From positions 25,227 through 89,226 of the forward strand of contig JBJKPR010000044.1 of NCBI GenBank assembly GCA_046706185.1: 64,000 nucleotides of DNA. Reading direction: 5' to 3'. How positions within the stretch are numbered: the stretch's first letter is position 1; each line of letters begins with the position of its first letter. The translations under genes were made by a program, and so were the position numbers. Below are positions 42,272 to 49,962 of the stretch, one piece after another. The DNA comes from JAJZXY01 sp046706185. Lineage in GTDB: Archaea > Thermoplasmatota > Thermoplasmata > Sysuiplasmatales > Sysuiplasmataceae. The notes below the pieces were generated by a model that was given only the letters and a program-made list of their open reading frames with translations, was not told where the DNA came from and did not search any database.

Positions 42272-42793
42272 TCAGACGGCGCCCGTTTCAACTGCTGTCT
42301 GTCGCCTTTCCTGTTTCTCCTTTGGTGCTTTTTCCGTAAAATGGCGGAGATTGAGCGTGACTGAATCCTTGACCGTTGACAGAGCTATTATCGTCTTGGT
42401 TCTGCTGAAATGGCCTGACTTCGAGAGCCTGAGTATTATGTCCTCAAGCGTCGTCATGTTCTTTGTCCTTATTTTTATGATCAGGTCCTCATCTCCTGCC
42501 AGATGGAAGCATTCCTGGATGTCCTCTATGCTGCTTATCAGTTCTATGACCTTTGGATCGCCAAGAGAGCCGCCTGTCTTGAAGTAGAGCATCATAAACG
42601 CCGTTATGTCGAGGTTGACCTTCTTGGGGTCCACAAGCGTCGTGAAACCGGATATCACGTTCTGTCTTAGCATTGCCTGTATCCGCTCGTGGACGGTGGG
42701 CGCAGCCAGCCCCACGTTCTCCCCTATTTCCTTGAGCGGCATCCTAGCGTCCTTCTGGAGCAGTTCGAGAATCGAGATGTCTTTTTCGTCCAT
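42272..42793 (-). CDS. Lrp/AsnC family transcriptional regulator
   Basis: 173-residue feast/famine regulator. The N-terminal HTH is DISILELLQKDARMPLKEIGENVGLAAPTVHERIQAMLRQNVISGFTTLVDPKKV. The C-terminal RAM domain (FMMLYFKTGG ... IEDIQECFHLAGDEDLIIKIRTKNMTTLEDIILRLSKSG) contains the GDxD-type turn that binds amino acids. A charged 25-residue tail is extra to the family. ATTTATTC (42811-42818) lies 26 bases from the ATG, a leaderless start. The divergent 54-residue protein gene and an A/T-rich inverted repeat lie upstream, suggesting local control. Confidence 0.92.
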   Translation of the reverse strand: MDEKDISILELLQKDARMPLKEIGENVGLAAPTVHERIQAMLRQNVISGFTTLVDPKKVNLDITAFMMLYFKTGGSLGDPKVIELISSIEDIQECFHLAGDEDLIIKIRTKNMTTLEDIILRLSKSGHFSRTKTIIALSTVKDSVTLNLRHFTEKAPKEKQERRQTAVETGAV

Positions 42794-42897
42794 TTCAGCA
42801 ATGCATCTGCATTTATTCGGTTAAAGCTTTTCATTGTCAAACAAAATGATCCGCTTGTTTTCAGTATCTGGAATTCATTCAATAGGATTATATAGTA

Positions 42898-42917
42898 AAT
42901 AATATTCAGTTATTATT
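42898..42917. promoter_or_regulatory. Inverted repeat between lrp and small-protein gene
   Basis: Perfect 7-base arms AATAATA/TATTATT with a 6-base spacer, just downstream of a TATA-like ATTATATAG (42887-42895). The size and A/T richness match typical Lrp-type operators. It would overlap the start of transcription of the 54-residue protein gene. Confidence 0.45.
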
Positions 42918-42944
42918 GGAAATAAACTAACGAAGTGATGTAAT

Positions 42945-43109
42945 ATGTTGCAATATGACATAATATATTCAACAAATGTATCTGCAAGGTCAGCCCAGGA
43001 TTACCTGAACATGGTGGCAATCGAGGAGAGCAAGGCGCTCAACGGGAGAAGGCACGGGCATAACAGGTTCGTCACCCTCTTCAAGAGAATTGTCCACAGC
43101 AGGGCCTGA
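42945..43109 (+). CDS. Small basic hypothetical protein, 54 residues
   Basis: A 54-residue basic protein (MLQYDIIYSTNVSARSAQ at the start, then a helical DYLNMVAIEESKALNG, then an Arg/His-rich end FVTLFKRIVHSRA). GTGATG lies four bases before the ATG, close to the archaeal ribosome-binding consensus, and a TATA-like box is at 42887. No zinc motif or membrane helix is present. The gene is divergent from an Lrp regulator and separated from it by an inverted repeat. I recognise no family. The codon composition resembles neighbours, but its shortness leaves real doubt. Confidence 0.5.
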   Translation: MLQYDIIYSTNVSARSAQDYLNMVAIEESKALNGRRHGHNRFVTLFKRIVHSRA

Positions 43110-43202
43110 AGCAGGCACATCGCATCCAAACACTTTTCTCAAATCATTTCACTGCACAACTGTTTTCTCTTCCATCTGCTATTGCCGGCAGGGTGTTCGA
43201 AA

Positions 43203-43586
43203 TTGTTAGAAGCAATAAAGAGCGATGCCGCACCGGCAGCCATCGGACCGTACTCGCAGGCGATCAGGACAGGCAATATTGTTTTCTGCTCGGGGCAGCT
43301 TGGCCTTGACACCGCAACCGGGAAGCTCGTGTCCGATGATGCAGCCGTACAGGCAGAGGCATGCCTCAGGAACCTGGGGAATGTTCTTGCTGCTGCCGGA
43401 CTGACGCTTCATCATGTGGCAAAGACAACGATATTCCTTGCAAACATGCAAGACTTCGAGAAGGTAAACGCCGTATATGCGAGGGCGTTCGGGGAGAGCA
43501 GGCCCGCCAGGTCCACCGTCCAGGTCGCAGCGCTGCCGAAGGGAGCTATGGTGGAAATTGAGGCAATTGCTGTCTCCGACAGCTGA
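43203..43586 (+). CDS. ridA: RidA/YjgF family enamine/imine deaminase
   Basis: 127-residue RidA protein that hydrolyses reactive 2-aminoacrylate and related enamines released by PLP enzymes such as threonine dehydratase, which this window also encodes. IKSDAAPAAIGPYSQAI, FCSGQLGLD, AVQAEACLRNLGNVLAAAGLTLHHVAKTTIFLANMQDF and the active-site arginine in RPARSTVQVAALPKGAMVEIEAIA match the family throughout. The TTG at 43203 gives the usual length and is preceded by GGGTG at about eight bases; a TTG at 43182 would add seven residues. Confidence 0.93.
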   Translation: MLEAIKSDAAPAAIGPYSQAIRTGNIVFCSGQLGLDTATGKLVSDDAAVQAEACLRNLGNVLAAAGLTLHHVAKTTIFLANMQDFEKVNAVYARAFGESRPARSTVQVAALPKGAMVEIEAIAVSDS

Positions 43587-43640
43587 TTGCCAAGGGGCGT
43601 CCGCCCCCTTTCACTGTGCCGACGGCTGGGAACAAATCAT

Positions 43641-43648
43641 ATTATAAT
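43641..43648 (+). promoter_or_regulatory. TATA box for SAM hydroxide adenosyltransferase gene
   Basis: ATTATAAT centred about 26 bases before 43671, making ATG 43675 nearly leaderless. Confidence 0.55.
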
Positions 43649-43674
43649 TGCTTTCATATTTATCCCCGGTGGAT

Positions 43675-44499
43675 ATGGCTGGTGAAAACGGCGGCAGAGT
43701 CAGGAGGCCAATAATAACACTTCTTACCGATTTCGGTTTTGCAGGCGGTTATGTAGGGTCGATGAAAGGTGTCATTCTGGGAAGGACAGATGCTGAGGTC
43801 GTGGACATAACTCACGACGTTCCGCCCCAGTCGATACACGCGGGTGCATTCATACTCAGGAGCGTCATACCTTTCTTTCCCGAGGGAACAATACACACCG
43901 TGGTAATTGACCCCGGGGTCGGTACGCCAAGAAAGCCTATAGCCATCAGGTCCGGCAAGTTCTTCTTCGTCGGTCCAGACAACGGTGTGCTTGTGCCCGC
44001 AGCAAAGTCGTGCGGCAGGCCCGAGGCGAGGGAAATAAATGTCGGCAAGATCCAGAAGGAGGCAGTTTCCAACACATTCCACGGGAGGGATGTCTTTGCC
44101 CCGGCAGCCGCTTATCTCGCGGGTGGCGGCGCGTTTGAAAAAATAGGACCTGCAGTGAGAAGCTACAATGACCTGAACTTCGGGGAAATGAGGAAGGTCA
44201 CCATGGGCCTCTCGGGCATATGCGTTTACTCCGACAGCTTCGGCAACATGATAACCAACATTCAGGCTTCTGAGTTCCTGAAGCTTTTCAAAACGGGCGA
44301 CAGGGTGTCAGTCTCGGTAGGTGAAATAAGACAGGTGGTGGAGTTCAGGAAGACCTACTCGGATGTGCATCCTGGAAACCCGGTTGTCCTGGAAGGGTCA
44401 CATGGAAACATAGAGCTCGCGGTGGCCCGCGGCAGTGCACAGCAGCTGTTCGGCGCACAGTTTGGGACCGAGGTGTTGTTCAAGAAGCTCAAATTCTGA
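43675..44499 (+). CDS. SAM hydroxide adenosyltransferase (DUF62 family)
   Basis: 274-residue member of the S-adenosylmethionine hydrolase (SAM hydroxide adenosyltransferase) family related to bacterial fluorinase and chlorinase. The N-terminal ITLLTDFGFAGGYVGSMKGVI, DITHDVPPQSIHAGAFILRS, VVIDPGVGTPRKPIAI and FVGPDNGVLVPAA carry the conserved Asp, Arg and His that position water. FHGRDVFAPAAAYLA and VYSDSFGNMITNI complete the domain set. It splits SAM to adenosine and methionine; the physiological purpose in archaea is unclear. An in-frame start at 43648 lies inside the promoter and was rejected. Confidence 0.92.
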   Translation: MAGENGGRVRRPIITLLTDFGFAGGYVGSMKGVILGRTDAEVVDITHDVPPQSIHAGAFILRSVIPFFPEGTIHTVVIDPGVGTPRKPIAIRSGKFFFVGPDNGVLVPAAKSCGRPEAREINVGKIQKEAVSNTFHGRDVFAPAAAYLAGGGAFEKIGPAVRSYNDLNFGEMRKVTMGLSGICVYSDSFGNMITNIQASEFLKLFKTGDRVSVSVGEIRQVVEFRKTYSDVHPGNPVVLEGSHGNIELAVARGSAQQLFGAQFGTEVLFKKLKF

Positions 44500-44533
44500 T
44501 TCGGTCGAGTGCTGCCATGCATTGAGTTCCATA

Positions 44534-44605
44534 CTGAATATTTGTCTGAATACATATCTGAATACAAATATGATAACTTAGATGAATAAAGTCATGATAA
44601 GAATA
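44534..44605. repeat. Six-unit direct repeat with exact 12-base period
   Basis: Units with core TGAATA or TGATAA begin at 44535, 44547, 44559, 44571, 44583 and 44595, each exactly 12 bases after the last. The first three share CTGAATA(T/C), and the last three begin ATGA. The array is A/T-rich, non-coding and lies about 215 bases before the ribonucleotide reductase gene. It resembles a multi-site protein-binding array. Confidence 0.75.
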
Positions 44606-44820
44606 CCCATACAGAATGAGTTCAAATACCAATATATACGAACCTCTCCATGACCTAAGTTTCACCAAGTAGTGTGGGGTGCAGGGCCCCTCCATACGGA
44701 GCGACCCTTTTGTAGTCTGGAGTGAATCGGATAGATTGTATCATTATTGGTACGTCAGAAACAGATTACCGTTTTCCGGGAAAGCGGGGAAAAAATTAAT
44801 GATGGGAGGCTGTGCTAGTA
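44606..44820 (+). promoter_or_regulatory. Leader region of nrdJ with two TATA-like boxes and hairpins
   Basis: AATATATAC near 44632 could start a transcript at about 44660. Two adjacent hairpins follow (GGGG 44676-44679 with CCCC 44687-44690, and CTCC 44690-44693 with GGAG 44698-44701). A second TATA-like AAATTAAT (44793-44800) sits 26 bases before ATG 44821. GGGAGG is at 44804. No cobalamin-riboswitch signature was found. Confidence 0.4.
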
Positions 44821-47800
44821 ATGGAAACCGAGAAGATAATTGATGTCGAACCCAACAGGCAAATGTATGCCGAGAGCGATGGCAGTAAGGGTGATGAGCA
44901 CATGATGGATCGTGCTGCTGAGGTGCAAGCTGGAACAAGGAATATGAGATTCGATAGGCGGTTCACCGCGCCTGGCGAAGATCCTTTCTCGACAGTGAGG
45001 TGGATGACACGCAGTTCCAGGATCACAGAACCTGACGGCACGGTGATATTCAGCATGGAGAACATTGAAGCTCCTGATGACTGGAGCCAGCTTGCTGTAG
45101 ACATAGCAGCGTCGAAGTACTTCAGAAAGGCAGGCATCCCGAAGGACGGGTCCGAGAGAAGCGTAAGACAGCTCGTCTACAGGGTCGCGCACACAATAAG
45201 GGCTGCTGGCGAGTCATACGGTTACGTTGCCGGCGAGGACGCGGTCAACTTCGAGTCCGAACTGACGTATATGCTTGTTCACCAGCTCGCCGCATTCAAC
45301 TCACCCGTCTGGTTCAACGTCGGCCTCAGCCACCAGTACGGCATCGGTGGAAGCGGCGGGAACTGGGCATGGGATTTCAAGGCAGGGGAGGCCGGGGCCA
45401 CGGTCGACGCATACAGCAGGCCGCAGTGCTCCGCCTGCTTCATACAGGCGGTGGGCGACGACCTAATGTCCATCTTCGACCTCGTCAAGAACGAGGCACG
45501 CCTTTTCAAATATGGTTCAGGCACGGGGACGAACTTCTCGAGGATAAGGGCTTCAGACGAGAAGCTCTCGGGCGGAGGCACTTCATCGGGCCTGATGTCA
45601 TTCCTCAAGGTCCTTGACGCCGGTGCGGGAGCCACAAAGTCGGGTGGCACGACAAGGCGCGCAGCCAAGATGGTGATACTCGACATAGACCATCCAGAGA
45701 TCATGCAATTCATCAACTGGAAGGTCAGGGAGGAAGAGAAGGTCCGTGCCCTGATCAGGGAGGGATATCCTTCCGACTTCAACGGCGAGGCATACCTTAC
45801 AGTCTCAGGCCAGAACTCCAACAACTCTGTCCGTGTCACGGACAATTTCATGAACGCCTACCTGAACGACGGCACATGGAATACAGTCTACCGGACAACG
45901 GGCGAGGTGGCACATACCTACAGGGCCCGTGAGCTCATGAACGATATAAGCAAGGCCGCTTGGGCATCTGCTGACCCTGGACTGCAGTTCGACACAACGA
46001 TTAACAGGTGGCACACCTGCCCTAATTCAGGCAGGATAAACGCCTCCAATCCCTGCTCGGAGTACATGTTTCTTGACGACACGGCGTGCAACCTTGCATC
46101 CATCAATCTCGTCAAGTTCGTAGATGAGAACGGAAAGTTCGATATTGAAGGGTTCAGGCATACGATAAGGGTGTTCACGACAGCCATGGACATCATTGTG
46201 GACCTGGCATCGTATCCCACAAAGACGATAGCGACCAACAGCCACACCTACAGGACGCTCGGTCTTGGATTTGCGAACCTTGGAACGACTGTGATGCTTC
46301 TGGGCTACCCATACGACAGCGAGGAATCGAGGGCGTTCGCCTCGGCTGTGGCCGCGGTCATAACGGGCCACTGCTACAGGACATCCTCTGAAATAGCCTC
46401 TGTCCTTGGTCCTTTCGCAGCGTTCGAGGTAAACAGGGAACCGATGCTGAATGTAATGAGGATGCACAGGGACTCGCTCTACAAGGTTGACAGCAGGTAT
46501 GCTGATGGCCAGCTTCTCAAGGCTGCAATGGATGACTGGAACGAGTGCATAAAGCTGGGAGAGAAGTACGGTTACAGGAACGCTCAGGCGTCCAACGTTG
46601 CTCCGACAGGCACAATAGGGCTCCTGATGGACTGCGATACAACAGGCATTGAGCCTGACTTTGCGATCGTCAAGTGGAAGAAGCTCGCCGGCGGCGGTTA
46701 TTTCAAGATCGTGAACAAGTCCGTCGAAATTGCACTCGGGCGGCTGGGCTACGGGGCCGAGAAGGTTGACAGGATAATCAGGACGCTTGTCGGAAACGGA
46801 ACACTTGACGGGTGCCCGTTCATAAACAAGGAGAGCCTGCGCGGCAGGGGAATGACGGAGGACCAGATCGAGGCTGCCGTCGCATACGTGGAGAGGACAC
46901 ACTCCCTTGACGAAATGACGCCCCACCTTTCTGAACAGGCCCTTCTTGACATGGGGTTCGACTCGGAGCAGATAGACGCTGCAAGGGATTTCGTCAACGG
47001 CATACAGGCGATGGAGCTTGTACCAGAGGTGAAGAGGGAACACGTGCAGATATTCGACTGCGCGAACAGGAGTGGAAAGGGGACGCGCTACATCGCGCCC
47101 ATGGGACATGTGAAGATGATGGCAGCTGTTCAGCCGTTCATGTCTGGTGCGATATCGAAGACAGTGAACCTCCCTTCTCATGTTACGTGGGAAAACGTCG
47201 GGGAAGTATACCTTGATGCATGGAAGCTCGGACTGAAGGCCATAGCAATATACAGGGACGGATCCAAGGCATCGCAGCCGCTGAGTTCCGGTGCTGCGTC
47301 GGCGGAGGAGGCGGAAAAACTGCCGCGCGGTGTGAAGCAGGAGCTTCCAAAGATGCGCGGGGGGTTCACTCTCGAGTCGACAATTTCCGGGCACAAGCTG
47401 TTCCTTAGAACGGGCGAATACGAGACAGGGGACCTTGGCGAGATATTCATAGACATGTACAAGGAGGGCTCATCCTACAGGAGCATTCTCAACGGTTTTG
47501 CGATTGCAGTCTCTATCGGACTTCAGTACGGCGTCCCGCTTGAGAAATATGTGAATTCGTTCACATTCACGAGGTTTGAGCCGCAGGGCATAACAGACCA
47601 CCCGAACATAAGGAGCTGCACCTCGGTGCTCGACTTCATATTCAGGGTGCTCGGCATGGAGTATCTCGGCAGGACTGACTTCGTGCAGGTCAAGAAAGCG
47701 GTGGACGAGAACAGGCACGAGGAAGCGGGCAGGCCATCCTTCATACACCCTGCAACGAGGTCGCTTGATGAGTTCTCAAGAGAGCCGAAGACGCCGGCCG

Positions 47801-47934
47801 CAGGCGACGTGATGGACAGGAGCCTGATGTTCGACCAGGATGCGCCGTTCTGCTCTGTGTGCGGTCATGTGACTGTCAGGAACGGAAGCTGCTACAAGTG
47901 CCTGAACTGCGGCAGCACTACGGGGTGCTCCTGA
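44821..47934 (+). CDS. nrdJ: Adenosylcobalamin-dependent ribonucleotide reductase (class II)
   Basis: 1037-residue class II ribonucleotide reductase, which makes deoxynucleotides with a B12-derived radical and needs no oxygen. The N-terminal half shows FNSPVWFNVG, RPQCSACFIQAVGDDLMSIFD with the first redox cysteine, and KYGSGTGTNFSRIR. The active-site loop is NPCSEYMFLDDTACNLASINL, with the radical cysteine and Glu/Asn. ASNVAPTGTIGLLMDCDTTGIEPDF follows. The last 30 residues form a zinc ribbon (CSVC ... CYKC LNC), as in the long NrdJ group. The 3' end overlaps the convergent larE-like gene by 17 bases. ATG 44821 was chosen; GTG 44812 is an alternative. Confidence 0.95.
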   Translation: METEKIIDVEPNRQMYAESDGSKGDEHMMDRAAEVQAGTRNMRFDRRFTAPGEDPFSTVRWMTRSSRITEPDGTVIFSMENIEAPDDWSQLAVDIAASKYFRKAGIPKDGSERSVRQLVYRVAHTIRAAGESYGYVAGEDAVNFESELTYMLVHQLAAFNSPVWFNVGLSHQYGIGGSGGNWAWDFKAGEAGATVDAYSRPQCSACFIQAVGDDLMSIFDLVKNEARLFKYGSGTGTNFSRIRASDEKLSGGGTSSGLMSFLKVLDAGAGATKSGGTTRRAAKMVILDIDHPEIMQFINWKVREEEKVRALIREGYPSDFNGEAYLTVSGQNSNNSVRVTDNFMNAYLNDGTWNTVYRTTGEVAHTYRARELMNDISKAAWASADPGLQFDTTINRWHTCPNSGRINASNPCSEYMFLDDTACNLASINLVKFVDENGKFDIEGFRHTIRVFTTAMDIIVDLASYPTKTIATNSHTYRTLGLGFANLGTTVMLLGYPYDSEESRAFASAVAAVITGHCYRTSSEIASVLGPFAAFEVNREPMLNVMRMHRDSLYKVDSRYADGQLLKAAMDDWNECIKLGEKYGYRNAQASNVAPTGTIGLLMDCDTTGIEPDFAIVKWKKLAGGGYFKIVNKSVEIALGRLGYGAEKVDRIIRTLVGNGTLDGCPFINKESLRGRGMTEDQIEAAVAYVERTHSLDEMTPHLSEQALLDMGFDSEQIDAARDFVNGIQAMELVPEVKREHVQIFDCANRSGKGTRYIAPMGHVKMMAAVQPFMSGAISKTVNLPSHVTWENVGEVYLDAWKLGLKAIAIYRDGSKASQPLSSGAASAEEAEKLPRGVKQELPKMRGGFTLESTISGHKLFLRTGEYETGDLGEIFIDMYKEGSSYRSILNGFAIAVSIGLQYGVPLEKYVNSFTFTRFEPQGITDHPNIRSCTSVLDFIFRVLGMEYLGRTDFVQVKKAVDENRHEEAGRPSFIHPATRSLDEFSREPKTPAAGDVMDRSLMFDQDAPFCSVCGHVTVRNGSCYKCLNCGSTTGCS

Positions 47935-48778
47935 GCGACAGGTTCATACTGCCGGACCTGAAGCCCTCGAGGTCAAGGGTAACGTAGCTGAACCCGATTG
48001 CCCTGAACCTCTCAACTATTTCCTTCCTCGCTTTTTCCTCCACCAGCAGGTGAAGCGCATCGGCATCGACCTCTATCCTCGCCATGTTGCCGTGTACCCT
48101 CACCCGAACGTTCCTGAACCCGAGTGAGCGCAGTATCTCCTCAGCCTGTTCAACCATCTGCAGCACCCTCATGTCTATCTTCTGTCCATACTGTATCCTG
48201 GATGAGAGGCACGAGTTTGATGGGCGATCGTGGGCACTCAGTCCGAGCGACTTTGCCATCTCCCTCACCTCATCCTTTGTTATTCCGCACTCCTTCAACG
48301 GAAAGCAGATGCCGCTTTCGGCGGCCGCCCTTATGCCCGGCCTGTAGTCATCCCCGTCGGATGCATTCACACCGAGAGCAACCGAGGATATACCCTCCCT
48401 GCCTGCAAAGGACCAGAGCTCGGCTGCAAGCTCCGCCTTGCAGTGGAAGCAGCGCATTGCGTCGTTCGCAGTATACCGGGCATTGTCCATTTCCCTCGTC
48501 TCGAGAAAGACGTGCCGCACCCCTATCTCCTTGGCATTCTGAGCTGCCTGCGTCCTGTCGTGGAGGGAAAGCGAGGGAGAGACGGCAGTCACTGCAACTG
48601 CCTGTTCCCCAAGCTCCATGTGTGAAACTTTTGCCAAAAGCGCGCTGTCTACGCCCGCCGACAGCCCTACGACAATGCTTCCCTTTCCCCTGACGTATTC
48701 GCGCAGGACGTTGAGCTTGACAGAAAGCGCATCCTGGATTATGAAAACACCTGAAGGCCCGCCTCGAGCTGTAACCAT
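47918..48778 (-). CDS. larE: LarE-like ATP-dependent sulfur transferase
   Basis: 286-residue PP-loop protein of the LarE family, which donates sulfur to a nicotinate-derived nickel-pincer cofactor. The ATP motif is GLSAGVDSALLAK (SAGVDS, residues 40-45). MRCFHCKAEL (Cys110, Cys113) and the family cysteine Cys190 in SNSCLSSRIQYG are present; in Lactobacillus LarE the equivalent cysteine is the sacrificial sulfur donor. LEGFRSGSMN at the C-terminus is also conserved. No larA, larB or larC is nearby. ATG 48778 is leaderless behind TTTAATT at 48801. It overlaps nrdJ tail to tail. Confidence 0.88.
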   Translation of the reverse strand: MVTARGGPSGVFIIQDALSVKLNVLREYVRGKGSIVVGLSAGVDSALLAKVSHMELGEQAVAVTAVSPSLSLHDRTQAAQNAKEIGVRHVFLETREMDNARYTANDAMRCFHCKAELAAELWSFAGREGISSVALGVNASDGDDYRPGIRAAAESGICFPLKECGITKDEVREMAKSLGLSAHDRPSNSCLSSRIQYGQKIDMRVLQMVEQAEEILRSLGFRNVRVRVHGNMARIEVDADALHLLVEEKARKEIVERFRAIGFSYVTLDLEGFRSGSMNLSLRSTP

Positions 48779-48800
48779 GCTTTTCAAATCGCAGCCTGAC

Positions 48801-48807
48801 AATTAAA
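48801..48807 (-). promoter_or_regulatory. TATA box for larE-like gene
   Basis: TTTAATT on the minus strand, centred exactly 26 bases before ATG 48778. Confidence 0.55.
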
Positions 48808-48853
48808 CACTTTCTCCGCGCGGTGAGCCCGACAGGCGGGCGGTACAGTCCCT

Positions 48854-49072
48854 TCAGAAGCGATCCTTCCGCTCCCTGAGCTTCTTCACCTGTGAAAGAA
48901 TCCTTTCCACCTTCAACTCTGTAATCGCAGACAGCCGTTCGTACTTCTCCCTGGTAATGAGATCATTCTTCAGCTTCTTCTTCAGATCCTGAAGATCATC
49001 TTCGTATTCGGCCCTTATCGCGTTCAGCCTTTTTATTTTTCGTTCTATGCTGCTGGGACTGGCTCCTAGCAT
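48854..49072 (-). CDS. Small coiled-coil protein, 72 residues
   Basis: 72-residue, almost entirely helical, highly charged protein (IERKIKRLNAIRAEYEDDLQDLKKKLKNDLITREKYERLSAITELKVERILSQVKKLRERKDRF). A heptad-like pattern is broken by LITREKYERL, a turn seen in SHOCT-like short domains. No cysteine or membrane segment is present. TTTTATAT near 49131 could be the promoter. It lies between the larE-like and fibrillarin genes on the same strand, but gaps of 75-97 bases make cotranscription uncertain. Oligomerisation is likely; no function can be assigned. Confidence 0.65.
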   Translation of the reverse strand: MLGASPSSIERKIKRLNAIRAEYEDDLQDLKKKLKNDLITREKYERLSAITELKVERILSQVKKLRERKDRF

Positions 49073-49169
49073 CGCTTACAACCGCTCCCTGCAGAGAAAG
49101 CTGCAGACAGACCCGATAGGGGATCCGGATATAAAAAACTTTGAAGACTCCAGCGGACCATGCTCATCT

Positions 49170-49862
49170 TCATACGCGGCGCGTCAGAATTCCTGACAGG
49201 ATCGCGTGGTCCCTCTCAAACCTTGAAATGTCGGTCATCGACACACTGCATTTCATGCTGGAGACAAGCTCGTTCATCGTTTTCTCATATATGGCACCTG
49301 GCTGAGAGGATGAGTCTATGCTTCTCGCCTTAACCGACAGATAGAAACGGCGGACTGCCGGGAAAGCGTGTATGTTGCGCAGGAGTATCTCCAGGAGGTT
49401 CTTCTGGGCCACATCCTCGATGATCACTTCGGGTGCGCTTACCATTGCCGAATACCTCTCAGGATGGAATGCATCTTCGAGAATTGGCACTATCCCTCTA
49501 TGGGTCCTGGCAACATCCTGCAGACCAATGAACGGCCCTCTGGAGACCTCAACGCAGTATATCGTTGCCTCCGGCAGTATGTCCGCCAGATGACTGACGG
49601 TCGTTCCGTAAGACGCGCCAAGGTAGAGAACGCTACTTGTGCCGTTGAGCGGCCTGAGCGTTCCTCCGGACATCAGGTAAGCGGAAAGCTTGCTTGTAAA
49701 TGGGCTCCAGCTTCTGTATTCCCTTCCGGCAATCGTTATTACGGGCTGCCCCTTGAGGCGCCAGCCGGGGGAGCTGTTGAGCGTATATATCCTGCTCTCT
49801 GAGAGCACTGTGTTTGCGGGCAGCGCTTCCTGCGCAGGGCCCGGCACGTCCCGTTCACGCAT
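49170..49862 (-). CDS. flpA: Fibrillarin, C/D-box sRNP 2'-O-methyltransferase
   Basis: 230-residue archaeal fibrillarin, the SAM-dependent methyltransferase of box C/D sRNPs that methylates rRNA and tRNA riboses. EYRSWSPFTSKLSAYLMSG and the SAM loop VLYLGASYGTTVSHLADIL (residues 78-96) are typical; most homologues read YLGAasGTTVSH here. CVEVSRGPFIGLQDVARTHRGIVPILEDAFHPERY and VIIEDVAQKNLLEILLRN hold the cofactor acidic residues. YLSVKARSIDSS contains the catalytic lysine region. The length is normal. The usual partner gene for Nop5 is not adjacent. ATG 49862 matches a TATA box centred 26 bases upstream. Confidence 0.93.
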   Translation of the reverse strand: MRERDVPGPAQEALPANTVLSESRIYTLNSSPGWRLKGQPVITIAGREYRSWSPFTSKLSAYLMSGGTLRPLNGTSSVLYLGASYGTTVSHLADILPEATIYCVEVSRGPFIGLQDVARTHRGIVPILEDAFHPERYSAMVSAPEVIIEDVAQKNLLEILLRNIHAFPAVRRFYLSVKARSIDSSSQPGAIYEKTMNELVSSMKCSVSMTDISRFERDHAILSGILTRRV

Positions 49863-49884
49863 GTCGACCGGTAGGCAGCTTGTC

Positions 49885-49893
49885 CATAATCTA
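49885..49893 (-). promoter_or_regulatory. TATA box for fibrillarin gene
   Basis: TAGATTATG on the minus strand, centred 26 bases before ATG 49862. This discriminates against the longer in-frame start at 49934. Confidence 0.55.
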
Positions 49894-49962
49894 GCTTGCC
49901 TGCATGAGGTTAGTTTCTCCCGGGACACAAACATTTAACATCCCCCGCACTTCGGACAGCCT

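Noticed and set aside
44534..44605. CRISPR-like array
   Set aside because: The period is 12 bases with no unique spacers. This is a direct tandem array, not repeat-spacer architecture.
44489..44695. A minus-strand frame across the 12-base repeats giving a Cys-Ile-Gln-type tetrapeptide repeat
   Set aside because: A 12-base period automatically gives a four-residue repeat. There is no start signal or homologue, and the composition is A/T-rich and non-coding.
44640..44760. Cobalamin riboswitch before the B12-dependent reductase
   Set aside because: The B12-box and core elements are absent. Only simple hairpins are visible.
46027..47394. A 455-codon open frame on the minus strand inside nrdJ
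   Set aside because: It lies wholly within a strongly supported conserved gene and encodes no recognisable protein. Codon bias in nrdJ explains the open antisense frame.
44821..47934. Intein or insertion in the long ribonucleotide reductase
   Set aside because: The extra length matches the long NrdJ group with a C-terminal zinc ribbon. No intein start Cys/Ser with terminal His-Asn block was found.
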